A stretch of DNA of 59,195 bases from Streptococcus mitis (GCA_018364455.1 JAGZLW010000007.1:1-59195), one strand, 5' to 3'; shown: positions 6,565 through 16,110, numbered from the stretch's first letter. Translations and numbers: made by a program. The notes: generated by a model not told the origin, from the letters alone.

Positions 6565-9261
6565 TTAAATCGCATTCTTGTCAAAACCGAGTTTACGTTG
6601 AACAAACTTAACGATTTCGACGATGATAATCATTGAGAAGCTTCCGCCCATAACGATTCCCCATTGTGACAAGTCTAGTTTGGTTACGTGGAAGATTCCT
6701 TCAAGCGGTTCTACGACAATTGTTGCCATAAGAAGGATGAAGGATACCAAGATGGACCAGTTAAATGTCTTAGACTTGAATGGGCCAACTGTCAAGATGG
6801 ATTGGTAAACAGATTTCACATTGTAGGCATGGAAGAGCTGAATCAAACCAAGGGTTGCAAAGGCCATAGTAAGGGCATCCGCATGAATGGCATGATTATC
6901 ACCCACATGAACTGGGTAAGCAATCGCAAGTCCATAAACACTCATAACAATAGCTGCTTGGAGTACACCTTGATAGATGATAGAACTCAAAACACCACCT
7001 GAGAAGAAGCTTGCCTTGCGTCCACGTGGTTTATGATTCATGACACCAGGCTCAGCAGGTTCAACACCTAGAGCGATAGCTGGGAAGGTATCCGTTACCA
7101 AGTTGATCCACAAAAGATGAACTGGCTGCAAGACATCCCAACCAAACAAGGTTGATAGGAAGATGGTTAATACTTCAGCAGTATTGGCAGAAAGTAGGTA
7201 CTGAATAGTCTTTTGAATGTTTGAGAAGACCTTCCGTCCTTCTTCAACTGCAACGATGATAGTCGCAAAGTTATCATCTGCAAGGATCATGTCAGAAGCC
7301 CCCTTAGAAACCTCTGTACCAGTGATTCCCATACCGATACCGATATCGGCTGTTTTCAGAGCTGGCGCATCATTGACACCGTCACCTGTCATGGCAACGA
7401 CTTTACCTTGTTTTTGCCAAGCCTTGACGATACGAACCTTGTGTTCTGGAGACACACGGGCATAAACAGAGTATTGACCAACTACTTTTTCAAAGTCTTC
7501 ATCTGACAATTCATTGAGTTCAGCACCAGTTAAAACGTGGCCTTCGGTATCGTTTGCGTCAATGATTCCCAAACGTTTAGCAATAGCTTCTGCAGTGTCT
7601 TGATGGTCACCTGTAATCATGATTGGACGGATTCCAGCTTCCTTAGCCACACGAACAGCCTCAGCTGCCTCAGGACGTTCAGGGTCAATCATCCCAATCA
7701 AACCAGTAAAGATTAAATCATTTTCAAGCTCTTCAGAAGTGAGGTTTTCTGGAATGCTATCGATAATCTTATACGCACCTGCAAGGACACGTAAGGCTTG
7801 GTGGGCCATTTCAAAGTTGTTTGTGTGAATGAGGTTTGTAACCTTCTCGTCAATCGGAGCAATATCCCCAGCCTTGTCACGAAGAACACAACGTTTCAAA
7901 AGTTGGTCTGGCGCACCCTTAACTGCTACAAGGAAACGACCATCTGGCAATGGGTGAACCGTTGACATGAGCTTACGGTCAGAGTCAAATGGCAATTCAG
8001 CCACACGAGGATATTTCTCTAAGAACCCTTTGACATCGTAGCCCTTGTCCAAGGCATACTGGATGAAGGCTGTTTCGGTTGGGTCACCAATCAGGTTGCC
8101 TTCAACATCAATTTTCGTATCATTGGCCAAGACAACTGAACGAAGAAGGGGCATTTCAAGACCTAGTTCAATGTCATCAGCTGAGTCATGTAGGACTGCA
8201 TCGTAGAAGACTTTTTCGACTGTCATCTTGTTCATAGTCAGCGTACCAGTCTTATCAGAAGCGATGATTTCAGTTGAACCAAGTGTTTCTACTGCTGGCA
8301 ACTTACGAACGATAGAGTTACGTTTTGCCAAAACTTGAGTACCAAGGGCAAGAACGATGGTTACGATAGCAGGAAGCCCTTCTGGTATAGCTGCAACGGC
8401 AAGGGCAACAGAGGTCATCAACTCACCAAGTGGATTTTTCCCTTGAATGAAGACACCAACAACAAAAGTAACCAGGGCAATGACCAAGATGGCATAAGTC
8501 AAGACCTTAGAAAGGTTATTCAAGTTTTGTTTGAGTGGTGTATCCGTTTCATCCGCATCTTGGAGCATGCCAGCGATATGACCAACTTCCGTGTACATCC
8601 CTGTATTGACAACAACACCAAGACCACGACCATAAGTCACATTTGAGTTTTGGAAGGCCATATTGACACGATCACCAATACCAGCATCTGCAGCAAGTTC
8701 AACTGTCAAGTCTTTTTCGACTGGTACAGACTCACCTGTAAGAGCTGCTTCTTCGATTTTAAGAGAATTGGCTTCTAGTAAACGTAGGTCTGCTGGTACT
8801 ACATCACCTGCTTCGAGAGCGACGATATCCCCAGGTACCAATTCTTTAGAGTCAATCTCCGCCATATGCCCATCACGAAGAACGTGGGCAGCTGGACTAG
8901 ACATGGATTTGAGGGCTTCGATGGCTTCTTCTGCTTTTCCTTCTTGGTAAACACCAAAGGCAGCATTGATGATAACCACGGCTAGGATGATAATGGCATC
9001 TGCGATATCTTCCCCACCAGAGGTCACGACTGATAAAATAGCTGCCGCAACTAGGATGATAATCATCAAATCCTTAAATTGCTCGATGAATTTGACCAGG
9101 ATTGATCGTTTCTCGCCTTCTTCGAGTTCATTGTGGCCAAATTCTGCAAGGCGCTTTTCAGCCTCACTTGATGACAAACCTTGCTCGGTCGCATCCACAG
9201 CCTTCAAGACCTCTTCAGGACTCTGAGTATAAAACGCTTGGCGTTTTTGTTCTTTTGACAT
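6565..9261 (-). CDS. caxP: P-type calcium/manganese-exporting ATPase
   Basis: This 898-residue P2A-type ATPase has all diagnostic parts: an N-terminal actuator with TGES, PEGLP in transmembrane helix 4 (Ca site), the phosphorylated DKTGTLT, nucleotide-binding KGAPDQLL, hinge TGDGVNDAP, and helix 6 NLVTDTFPAIALG. About ten membrane helices are visible. The start at 9261 is chosen for its AAGGAGGAG site; the longer frame to 9309 runs into the riboswitch leader. Orthologues in pneumococcus (CaxP, also called MgtA) export Ca2+ and are switched on by Mn2+ through a yybP-ykoY riboswitch, which is present here. The divergent neighbour is the Mn exporter mntE. Orthology rests on family, riboswitch and neighbourhood. 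Confidence 0.93.
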   Translation of the reverse strand: MSKEQKRQAFYTQSPEEVLKAVDATEQGLSSSEAEKRLAEFGHNELEEGEKRSILVKFIEQFKDLMIIILVAAAILSVVTSGGEDIADAIIILAVVIINAAFGVYQEGKAEEAIEALKSMSSPAAHVLRDGHMAEIDSKELVPGDIVALEAGDVVPADLRLLEANSLKIEEAALTGESVPVEKDLTVELAADAGIGDRVNMAFQNSNVTYGRGLGVVVNTGMYTEVGHIAGMLQDADETDTPLKQNLNNLSKVLTYAILVIALVTFVVGVFIQGKNPLGELMTSVALAVAAIPEGLPAIVTIVLALGTQVLAKRNSIVRKLPAVETLGSTEIIASDKTGTLTMNKMTVEKVFYDAVLHDSADDIELGLEMPLLRSVVLANDTKIDVEGNLIGDPTETAFIQYALDKGYDVKGFLEKYPRVAELPFDSDRKLMSTVHPLPDGRFLVAVKGAPDQLLKRCVLRDKAGDIAPIDEKVTNLIHTNNFEMAHQALRVLAGAYKIIDSIPENLTSEELENDLIFTGLIGMIDPERPEAAEAVRVAKEAGIRPIMITGDHQDTAEAIAKRLGIIDANDTEGHVLTGAELNELSDEDFEKVVGQYSVYARVSPEHKVRIVKAWQKQGKVVAMTGDGVNDAPALKTADIGIGMGITGTEVSKGASDMILADDNFATIIVAVEEGRKVFSNIQKTIQYLLSANTAEVLTIFLSTLFGWDVLQPVHLLWINLVTDTFPAIALGVEPAEPGVMNHKPRGRKASFFSGGVLSSIIYQGVLQAAIVMSVYGLAIAYPVHVGDNHAIHADALTMAFATLGLIQLFHAYNVKSVYQSILTVGPFKSKTFNWSILVSFILLMATIVVEPLEGIFHVTKLDLSQWGIVMGGSFSMIIIVEIVKFVQRKLGFDKNAI

Positions 9262-9325
9262 GTGTCTCCTCCTTGACATTGTGTGCAAAACAGACTCTCT
9301 TTCTGCCATATCTTTTCACGACAAA

Positions 9326-9357
9326 CAAAAAGAGACCTGTTAATCGTAACAAGTCTC
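9326..9357 (-). terminator. Expression-platform terminator of the Mn riboswitch
   Basis: GAGACTTGTT and AACAGGTCTC arms are followed by TTTTTG on the minus strand. The 5' arm overlaps the closing GCGAGAC strand of the aptamer, so ligand-bound aptamer and terminator exclude each other. That gives an ON switch. Confidence 0.85.
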
Positions 9358-9447
9358 GCTGTTTAAGATAGTGCCGGAAAGCATACTTTTCAGTATAAAA
9401 TTCGGAATGACGACACTATCACAGGTTTCTGCCAGCTACTCCCTTGA
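9353..9447 (-). ncRNA. yybP-ykoY manganese riboswitch controlling caxP
   Basis: Reading leftward, the leader has the family signatures: GGGAGTAGC (complement of 9435-9443), the GTCGTCA loop region, a variable helix, the CCGGCACTATC return strand and the closing GCGAGAC (complement of 9353-9359). The class senses Mn2+ through two conserved internal loops. It is followed by a terminator sharing the P1 strand and then caxP. Placement before a cation ATPase is typical. Confidence 0.92.
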
Positions 9448-9455
9448 GTAGTACT

Positions 9456-9484
9456 ATTATACCAAATTTTGAAAAGTTTTCAAA
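9456..9484 (-). promoter_or_regulatory. Promoter of the riboswitch-caxP transcript
   Basis: An extended -10 TGGTATAAT (TATAAT complement of 9456-9461) has a TTGAAA/TTTGAA-like -35 near 9478-9484. Transcription would start about 9449, immediately before the aptamer. Confidence 0.7.
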
Positions 9485-9502
9485 GAGTAAGAACTGACTT
9501 AT

Positions 9503-9531
9503 TTGAATTATCCCTTGAAAACCAGTATAAT
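9503..9531 (+). promoter_or_regulatory. mntE promoter
   Basis: TTGAAT (9503-9508), a 17-base spacer and TATAAT (9526-9531) lead into a short leader with AAGGAAG ahead of the ATG at 9565. It is back to back with the caxP riboswitch promoter. Confidence 0.7.
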
Positions 9532-9564
9532 GGTAGAATGCTATGTGACTAGAAAGGAAGTTGA

Positions 9565-10749
9565 ATGAAGCAATCTATCTCAAATCTCAAGTTGGCTGAG
9601 CGTGGGGCCATTATCAGTATTTCGACCTATTTGATCTTGTCTGCAGCCAAATTAGCAACTGGGCACCTCCTCCATTCATCCAGTTTGGTGGCCGATGGTT
9701 TTAACAACGTGTCGGACATCATTGGAAATGTGGCCCTCTTGATTGGAATCCGGATGGCGCGCCAGCCTGCTGACCGAGACCACCGTTTTGGCCACTGGAA
9801 GATCGAGGATTTGGCTAGCTTAATCACTTCCATCATCATGTTCTATGTTGGATTTGATGTTCTAAGGGATACCATTCAGAAGATTCTCAGTCGTGAAGAA
9901 ACGGTCATTGACCCTCTTGGTGCAACCCTAGGAATCATTTCTGCAACGATTATGTTTCTAGTTTATCTCTACAATACTCGCCTCAGTAAGAAATCCAACT
10001 CCAAGGCACTCAAGACTGCCGCCAAGGACAATCTTTCTGATGCTGTCACCTCACTTGGTACGACCATTGCCATCCTGGCTAGCAGTTTCAATTATCCCAT
10101 TGTGGATAAACTGGTCGCTATCATCATCACTTTCTTTATCTTGAAAACTGCCTATGATATCTTCATCGAGTCCTCCTTTAGCCTTTCAGATGGTTTCGAC
10201 GACCGTCTGCTTGAGGATTACCAAAAGGCTATCATGGAAATCCCCAAAATCAGCAAGGTTAAGTCGCAAAGAGGTCGCACCTACGGTAGCAACATTTACC
10301 TTGATATTACGCTAGAAATGAATCCTGACTTGTCTGTTTTTGAGAGTCATGAAATTGCGGATCAGGTCGAGTCTATGCTGGAGGAACGTTTTGGCGTCTT
10401 TGATACCGATGTCCATATCGAGCCAGCACCTATCCCTGAAGATGAAATTTTAGACAATGTCTATAAAAAATTACTTATGCGCGAACAATTGATTGACCAA
10501 GGAAATCAACTGGAAGAACTCTTGGCTGACGATTTTGTTTATATTCGCCAAAATGGAGAACAGATGGATAAAGAGGCCTATAAAGCCGAAAAAGACTTGA
10601 ATTCTGCTATCAAGGATATTCAAATCACTTCCATCAGTCAAAAGACCAAACTCATCAGCTATGAGTTAGATGGTATCATCCACACCAGTATCTGGCGTCG
10701 CCACGAAACTTGGCAAAATATCTTCCACCAGGAAACCAAAAAAGAATAG
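9565..10749 (+). CDS. mntE: Cation diffusion facilitator, manganese exporter MntE
   Basis: The 394-residue CDF transporter has six hydrophobic helices in the first 215 residues and a cytoplasmic metal-binding-like domain after that (about 216-290). Helix 2 carries ADGFNNVSD and helix 5 DNLSDAVTS, the Asn/Asp metal-site pattern associated with Mn-type CDFs rather than the His/Asp zinc pattern. A C-terminal extension of about 100 residues goes beyond the minimal family. In pneumococcus MntE exports Mn2+ in exchange for other cations and matters for virulence. It lies divergent from caxP, pairing two metal exporters around one regulatory region. It is monocistronic and closed by the terminator at 10743-10785. 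Confidence 0.9.
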   Translation: MKQSISNLKLAERGAIISISTYLILSAAKLATGHLLHSSSLVADGFNNVSDIIGNVALLIGIRMARQPADRDHRFGHWKIEDLASLITSIIMFYVGFDVLRDTIQKILSREETVIDPLGATLGIISATIMFLVYLYNTRLSKKSNSKALKTAAKDNLSDAVTSLGTTIAILASSFNYPIVDKLVAIIITFFILKTAYDIFIESSFSLSDGFDDRLLEDYQKAIMEIPKISKVKSQRGRTYGSNIYLDITLEMNPDLSVFESHEIADQVESMLEERFGVFDTDVHIEPAPIPEDEILDNVYKKLLMREQLIDQGNQLEELLADDFVYIRQNGEQMDKEAYKAEKDLNSAIKDIQITSISQKTKLISYELDGIIHTSIWRRHETWQNIFHQETKKE

Positions 10750-10785
10750 AGAAATCCTGTCCATGAGACGGGATTTTTCTATTCT
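10743..10785. terminator. Bidirectional terminator between mntE and ABC-F gene
   Basis: The inner arms AAATCCTGTC and GACGGGATTT are extended by outer arms AGAATAGA and TCTATTCT, giving a long stem with U-rich ends in both directions. Confidence 0.85.
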
Positions 10786-10786
10786 T

Positions 10787-12658
10787 CTAGCTATCAAATT
10801 CACTTAGATATTCATAGCGTTCATATTTTTCAAGGAGTGCTTCGTTTTTCTCATCTAGCTCTTTCTGAAGAGTAGCCAGTTTGCCAAAGTCAGAGCCGTT
10901 GGCCTGCATCTCCTCTTCAATAGCAGCGATACGGTTTTCCAAGGATTCAATATCGCCTTCAATGCTTGCCCACTCCTGCTTTTCTTGGTAGGTCATGCGT
11001 TTCTTATCTTCTCGAACCTTGACGACTTTTTCCTTTTCGGCTTTTTGCACTTGATTGGCCATCTCTGTTTCAAAGGTTTTCTCATCAAGATAGTCGGTGT
11101 AATGACCAAAGAAAGGACGAATCTTGCCATCCTCAAAAGCCAGAATCTTGGTCGCCACCTTATCCAAGAAATAGCGGTCGTGACTAACAGTCAAAACTGG
11201 ACCAGCAAAGCCTTGCAAGAAATTCTCCAAAACTGTCAAGGTTGCAATATCTAGGTCATTTGTCGGTTCGTCTAAAAGAAGAACATTTGGTTTTTCCAAG
11301 AGCAGTTTGAGGAGATAAAGACGCTTTTTCTCTCCACCTGACAATTTCTCAATCAAGGTTCCATGCGTCGAACGTGGGAAAAGAAACTGCTCCAGCAACT
11401 CTGCAATCGAAGTACTAGAACCACCGCTGATCTTGACCTCTTCTGCCACTTCCTGCAGGTAATTGATAACTCGCTTGCTCTCATCCAATCCCTCAATTTT
11501 CTGAGAGAAATAGGCGATACGAACAGTTTCCCCTATCACAACTTGACCTGCTGTCGGCTCAAGACTGCCTGCAATCAGATTGAGCAGGGTTGATTTTCCA
11601 ACACCGTTATCCCCAACAATTCCAATACGATCTTTGGCCTGCACCAAGAGATTAAAGTCTTGTAAAATGGGCTTATTTTCATAGGCAAAGGAAACATCCT
11701 GAAACTCGATGACTTTCTTCCCAATCCGACTGGTTTCAAAGTTCATGGTCAAGTCTGTCTCAGCAGTATTTCCTGAAACTTCCTTTTTCAGGTCGTGGAA
11801 ACGATTGATACGAGCCTGCTGCTTGGTCGCACGCGCCTGCGGTTGTCTGCGCATCCAGGCCAATTCCTGCTTATAAAGTTGTTCTTTTTTATGAAGTAGA
11901 GCCGCGTCGCGCTCATCCTGTTCCGCCTTTAGGCGAACATAGTCCTGGTAATTTCCCTGGTACTCAGTCAAGCCTGCGCTATCCAATTCGAAAATCCGAG
12001 TTGACAAAGCGTCTAGGAAATAACGGTCGTGGGTAATAAAAAGGACGGTCTTCTTAGAATTTTTCAAAAAGAGGGTCAGCCACTCAATAGTCGCAATGTC
12101 CAGATGGTTAGTCGGCTCATCCAAAAGCAAGAGATCGTGATTGCCAAGTAAGACTTGCGCCAACTGGACCCGTCTTCTTAGACCACCTGACAATTCCCCA
12201 ACAGGAGTGGATAAGTCCTGAATACCCAGCTTGCTAAGGACAGTCTTTACCTGACTCTCAATTTCCCAAGCTTGGAGAGAGTCCATTTCTGCCATGACCC
12301 GTTCCAAATGCGCCTGCTTGTCCTCACTGTAGTTGAGCATAATCAACTCATACTCACGAATGAGCTGGATTTCCTTGAGATCGCTAGATAGGACTGTATC
12401 CAAGACCGTCTTGCTATCATCAAAATCAGGATCTTGAGTCAAATAACCAATCTGGTAATCATTCTTAGCCGAAAAGGGACTAACATCCCCATCAAAGCCA
12501 GAAACACCAGAAAGGACGTCCAAAAGGGTGGTCTTGCCCGTTCCATTGACACCAATCAGACCAATTCTGTCTAGGTCATGGATGATAAAGGAAATATCCT
12601 TAAAAACGGTCTTGTCACCGACGGATTTACTTAGTTTTTCAACGATAAAATCACTCAT
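10787..12658 (-). CDS. ABC-F family ATPase, Uup-like
   Basis: The 623-residue protein has two ABC ATPase cassettes with no membrane segment: Walker A GVNGTGKTT (about residue 36) and GDNGVGKST (about 350), signatures LSGGLRRR and LSGGEKKR, and the linker with MRRQPQARATKQQARI between them. A charged coiled coil fills the last 80 residues (MTYQEKQEWASIEGDIESLE), as in Uup. ABC-F proteins act on the ribosome; Uup-like members help with assembly or stalled translation. It overlaps cca by four bases (ATGA), so cca and this gene are translationally coupled. There is no sign of an antibiotic-resistance subclass, but that cannot be excluded by eye. Confidence 0.9.
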   Translation of the reverse strand: MSDFIVEKLSKSVGDKTVFKDISFIIHDLDRIGLIGVNGTGKTTLLDVLSGVSGFDGDVSPFSAKNDYQIGYLTQDPDFDDSKTVLDTVLSSDLKEIQLIREYELIMLNYSEDKQAHLERVMAEMDSLQAWEIESQVKTVLSKLGIQDLSTPVGELSGGLRRRVQLAQVLLGNHDLLLLDEPTNHLDIATIEWLTLFLKNSKKTVLFITHDRYFLDALSTRIFELDSAGLTEYQGNYQDYVRLKAEQDERDAALLHKKEQLYKQELAWMRRQPQARATKQQARINRFHDLKKEVSGNTAETDLTMNFETSRIGKKVIEFQDVSFAYENKPILQDFNLLVQAKDRIGIVGDNGVGKSTLLNLIAGSLEPTAGQVVIGETVRIAYFSQKIEGLDESKRVINYLQEVAEEVKISGGSSTSIAELLEQFLFPRSTHGTLIEKLSGGEKKRLYLLKLLLEKPNVLLLDEPTNDLDIATLTVLENFLQGFAGPVLTVSHDRYFLDKVATKILAFEDGKIRPFFGHYTDYLDEKTFETEMANQVQKAEKEKVVKVREDKKRMTYQEKQEWASIEGDIESLENRIAAIEEEMQANGSDFGKLATLQKELDEKNEALLEKYERYEYLSEFDS

Positions 12659-13854
12659 TTTTTCTCCCTCAGATAAACATGGATGGCTTGACGGTCATTT
12701 TCCAATTCTCCATCGACAATGGCATATTCAATCTCTGTTAAAATCTCTCCCAAGTCTGGGCCAGGCTGATAACCATATTCCTTGATCAAAATACCACCGT
12801 TGATTTGGATTTCTTTCTTATCATAAATGGTCAAACTCTGGTAGGTTTCTGTAATGGCTTGTGGATTGACTTCTTTTCCTTGGGCCTGACGAAGATTTTC
12901 AGCCTGTAAAAGTAAATCCAAGTCAAAGCGGTAACAATCGCGCTTCCTCAATTCTCCCTTTTCACGCAGAGCCAAAATAGTCAGCAAATCCCGAACCTGC
13001 TTGGCAAACTGGCGTGAGGTCTTCCAAGCCTTCAAAAATGGCTGCGCATTTTCAATATCCAAAGCCGACAGTAAAGCCGCCCAAGCTTGTTCAGAAGATT
13101 CAAAGGTGAAATTAGCCTCCAAATCAAACAGTCCGTTGAGCTTGTCCTGGCTAGATGCCATATCAGGGAGATAGTCATAAGCTTGACTCTCAATCATGGA
13201 AACCAAGCCCCTTCTCCAAAACGGAGCCAGCAAGAGTTTATCAAACTCAACGAAGGTACGCTCTACAGAAATTTTCTCCAAAAGCGGCGTTAATGTCTTC
13301 ATAGCTTTAAAGGTTTCTGACTCAAGTTCAAATCCAAGACTAGCCTGAAAACGGAAACCACGCATAATACGCAAAGCATCTTCGTTGAAACGCTCACTAG
13401 CCACGCCAACCGCTCGCAAAACTTGATTTTCTAAATCTTCTAGCCCATGGAACAAGTCAATGATTTCTCCTGTCTCGTCCAAGGCAAAGGCATTGACTGT
13501 AAAATCACGGCGCTTGAGGTCTTCTTCTAGCGAGCGAACAAAAGAAACCGCACTGGGTCTACGATAGTCCACATAGACATCTTCTGTCCGAAAAGTAGTC
13601 ACCTCATACTCCTCATCCCCATCTAAAACCAAGACGGTTCCATGCTCGATTCCGATATCGGCTGTTCTCGGAAAAATCTGCTTGGTTTCTTCTGGATAAG
13701 AAGACGTCGCAATATCCACATCATGGATAGGACGATTGAGGAGGGCGTCTCGAACAGAGCCCCCAACAAAATAGGCCTCAAAACCTGCTTCTTTAATTTT
13801 TTCTAATACTGGTAAAGCCTTCTGAAATTCAGAAGGCATTTGCGTTAATCTCAT
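12655..13854 (-). CDS. cca: CCA-adding enzyme (tRNA nucleotidyltransferase)
   Basis: The 399-residue class II nucleotidyltransferase carries GGSVRDALLNRPIHDVDIATS (residues about 31-51), with GGxVRD and the catalytic DxD, followed by the RRDFTVNAFAL motif and the neck region DALRIMRGFRFQASL. It adds or repairs the 3' CCA of tRNA. It overlaps dapB upstream and the ABC-F gene downstream by four bases each, a tightly coupled dapB-cca-ABC-F unit. Confidence 0.96.
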   Translation of the reverse strand: MRLTQMPSEFQKALPVLEKIKEAGFEAYFVGGSVRDALLNRPIHDVDIATSSYPEETKQIFPRTADIGIEHGTVLVLDGDEEYEVTTFRTEDVYVDYRRPSAVSFVRSLEEDLKRRDFTVNAFALDETGEIIDLFHGLEDLENQVLRAVGVASERFNEDALRIMRGFRFQASLGFELESETFKAMKTLTPLLEKISVERTFVEFDKLLLAPFWRRGLVSMIESQAYDYLPDMASSQDKLNGLFDLEANFTFESSEQAWAALLSALDIENAQPFLKAWKTSRQFAKQVRDLLTILALREKGELRKRDCYRFDLDLLLQAENLRQAQGKEVNPQAITETYQSLTIYDKKEIQINGGILIKEYGYQPGPDLGEILTEIEYAIVDGELENDRQAIHVYLREKK

Positions 13855-14618
13855 AATAAGTGTTCTAATCCATAGACAAGCTCATGACGCTTGACAACTT
13901 CTTTAATTCCCAAATTCACCCCTGTCATGAAGGAGCTGCGATCATAGGAGTCATGACGGAGTGTCAATCCTTCTCCCTGATTCCCAAAGATGACTTCCTG
14001 ATGGGCTACCAAGCCTGGTAAACGAACTGAGTGAATCCGCATGCCATCAAAGTCAGCACCACGGGCACCTGCAATCAATTCTTCTTCATCAGGCGCACCT
14101 TGCTGGGTAGACTCTCGAACTTCTGCCATTAACTCAGCTGTTTTAATAGCTGTTCCACTCGGAGCATCCTTTTTCTTGTCATGATGGAGCTCGATAATCT
14201 CCACATGTGGGAAATATTTGGCAGCCTGCTTTGCAAATTGCATGAGCAAGACAGCACCCAGGGCAAAGTTAGGGGCAATCAAACCACCCAAAGCTTGGGC
14301 GCGAGAAAATTCTTTTAGCTCTGCAATTTCTTCACTAGTAAAGCCTGTCGTTCCAACTACTGGAGCAAATCCATTCTCAAGAGCAAAGCGTGTATTTTCG
14401 TAGGCAACAGTTGGAGTAGTAAAATCTACCCAGACATCCGCTTCAAAGCCTGCTAAATCAGCCTTATCCTTAAAAACAGGAATACCCTGCCATTCTGATT
14501 CAGACTCAAAGGGATCCAAAACTGCTACCAAGTCCAAGTCTGGATCAGCCAAGACCATTTGACAAGCAGCTTGGCCCATCTTTCCCTTAAAACCAGCAAT
14601 AATTACTCGAATACTCAT
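13851..14618 (-). CDS. dapB: 4-hydroxy-tetrahydrodipicolinate reductase
   Basis: The 255-residue protein has the N-terminal dinucleotide-binding motif GFKGKMGQ and the catalytic/substrate segment ELHHDKKKDAPSGTA (about residue 145). It makes tetrahydrodipicolinate for lysine and, through the DAP pathway, cell-wall precursors. The start at 14618 follows an AGGAG site. It is the first gene of the coupled dapB-cca-ABC-F run, after a 267-base spacer from the DegV gene. Confidence 0.95.
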   Translation of the reverse strand: MSIRVIIAGFKGKMGQAACQMVLADPDLDLVAVLDPFESESEWQGIPVFKDKADLAGFEADVWVDFTTPTVAYENTRFALENGFAPVVGTTGFTSEEIAELKEFSRAQALGGLIAPNFALGAVLLMQFAKQAAKYFPHVEIIELHHDKKKDAPSGTAIKTAELMAEVRESTQQGAPDEEELIAGARGADFDGMRIHSVRLPGLVAHQEVIFGNQGEGLTLRHDSYDRSSFMTGVNLGIKEVVKRHELVYGLEHLL

Positions 14619-14885
14619 CTCTACTCCTGTCTAAGATACTAAGGACGTTAACTGCCCATGAAAAATAGGGAATGGCGCTGACTTTACACGAAAGGCAAGA
14701 CAGGCATCTTTTTTCAAGAGGCAGGTAGTCCGTGTTCAATTGCTAAGATACAAAGCCTGTAGGAACACAAAGTGAAAATAGAAGTTCTGATCAAGAAGTG
14801 TCTACTCCTTGGAAAATCTATCTTTTTCACACAGGGTTCCAGGCGTGTTCAACTGCTAACTTCTTAACTAGTCTAAAAGTGCCAA
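14619..14885. repeat. Non-coding spacer with imperfect direct repeats
   Basis: Between the DegV gene and dapB no convincing reading frame is found. On the minus strand two related blocks of about 50 bases begin TTAGCARTTGAACACG (near 14735-14760 and 14845-14870), each followed by a run of GAAAAARGATRGAT type. A third, weaker relative lies next to dapB (TATCTTAGACAGG). The repeats are not BOX. They may be decayed repeat copies or part of a leader controlling dapB. The function is unknown. Confidence 0.4.
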
Positions 14886-15734
14886 CTAAATCACTGGAAT
14901 ATAACCCAGAGCAATGCTTCCTGATCCTAGGTGTGTCCCAATGACACTACCAAATGTAGCTAGTGAAATATCCGTACCCACTCCAGATTCAAGCAAGTGC
15001 TGACGCAATTCCTCAGCCTTTTCAGGAGCATTCCCATGAATGACAATGACCCGGTATTGACCTGAAGCCGTTGTTTCCTTGATAATTTCAATTAAGCGCT
15101 TGGTTGCTTTCTTTTCAGTACGAACTTTTTCGTAAACTTCAATCACACCTTGGTCGTTGAAATAAAGGATTGGCTTAATGCTTAGCAGATTGCCCAAAAT
15201 GGCAGCCCCATTTGAAAGGCGCCCACCTTTCACCAAATGATCCAAATCATCTACCATGATAAAGGCTGACGTACGGCTAATTTGAATGGCTAGCTTATCC
15301 TGAATGCTGGCAAAATCATCGCCCTGGTCACGCCAGTTAAAGACACTTTCAACCATGATACCCAGCGGAGCGCTTGTAATCAAAGTGTCTGGAAAAGCAA
15401 TGGTTAAGCCCTCATATTCATCTATCATATACTGGATATTTTGGTAAAAACCTGAAATTCCAGAAGATAGGAAAAGCCCCAAAGCATGGGTATAACCTTG
15501 TTCTTTGAGCGAAGTTAAGATTTCATCTAACTTGGCAATACTTGGTTGACTAGTCTTAGGCAATTCAGAAGCCTGAGCCATTTTTTGGTAAAATTCCTCA
15601 GCAGTCAGATTGATACCTTCGACATACTCCTCACCATCAATATTGACAGGAATATCCAAGACATACAAATCTTCTCTTTGCAAGGTCTCTGCACTGAGAT
15701 AGGCAGAGGAATCTGTGATAACAGCTAGTTTCAT
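14886..15734 (-). CDS. DegV family fatty-acid-binding protein
   Basis: The 282-residue protein has the family's opening TDSSAYLS, a TSQPS motif (residues about 60-64) that contacts the fatty-acid carboxylate, and LVKGGRLSNGAA. DegV/FakB proteins present exogenous fatty acids to the kinase FakA for phospholipid synthesis. Which FakB paralogue this is cannot be told from the sequence alone. One base separates it from the DUF1149 gene upstream, so they form an operon. Confidence 0.92.
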   Translation of the reverse strand: MKLAVITDSSAYLSAETLQREDLYVLDIPVNIDGEEYVEGINLTAEEFYQKMAQASELPKTSQPSIAKLDEILTSLKEQGYTHALGLFLSSGISGFYQNIQYMIDEYEGLTIAFPDTLITSAPLGIMVESVFNWRDQGDDFASIQDKLAIQISRTSAFIMVDDLDHLVKGGRLSNGAAILGNLLSIKPILYFNDQGVIEVYEKVRTEKKATKRLIEIIKETTASGQYRVIVIHGNAPEKAEELRQHLLESGVGTDISLATFGSVIGTHLGSGSIALGYIPVI

Positions 15735-15735
15735 A

Positions 15736-16110
15736 TTAGAACTCCAAATTGATTCCTGGTAAGTCTAATGCAATTTCAGTTACTTCGTAAGTCAAACGGT
15801 TGAGCATATTCAAACATGGACGAGCCAAAGTTTCCACTTCTTCTTGGCTCAATTCACTTGGTTCATTAACAATACGGCCATCGATGTGGTTTACCTGTGA
15901 AATGGTTCCACTGATGACAAACTTATCAAATACAATCATAAATGTCAAGATGACAATCAAGGAAGTCACTTGATTTTCTTGATCATGTTGGAGCAATTGG
16001 AAGTTCACATCCACCTTAGTTTCAGGAGCTCCATTTTCATTTTCCCATTCAAAATTACGCGCATCAAAATGATACTGACTAACAAATTCTTGTTCACGTT
16101 TAAGATTCAT
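15736..16110 (-). CDS. DUF1149 family protein
   Basis: The 124-residue cytosolic protein starts MNLKREQEFVSQYHFDARNFEWE and ends LDLPGINLEF, the profile of the small lactic-acid-bacterial DUF1149 family with a SecB-like fold. A ribosome site AAGGGAG precedes the ATG, and TGGTACAAT upstream is a likely extended -10. It is cotranscribed with the DegV gene. Its role is not known. Confidence 0.85.
   Translation of the reverse strand: MNLKREQEFVSQYHFDARNFEWENENGAPETKVDVNFQLLQHDQENQVTSLIVILTFMIVFDKFVISGTISQVNHIDGRIVNEPSELSQEEVETLARPCLNMLNRLTYEVTEIALDLPGINLEF

Noticed and set aside
9262..9309. N-terminal extension of the caxP frame
   Set aside because: The extra 16 codons lie in the riboswitch leader; the AAGGAGGAG before 9261 marks the real start.
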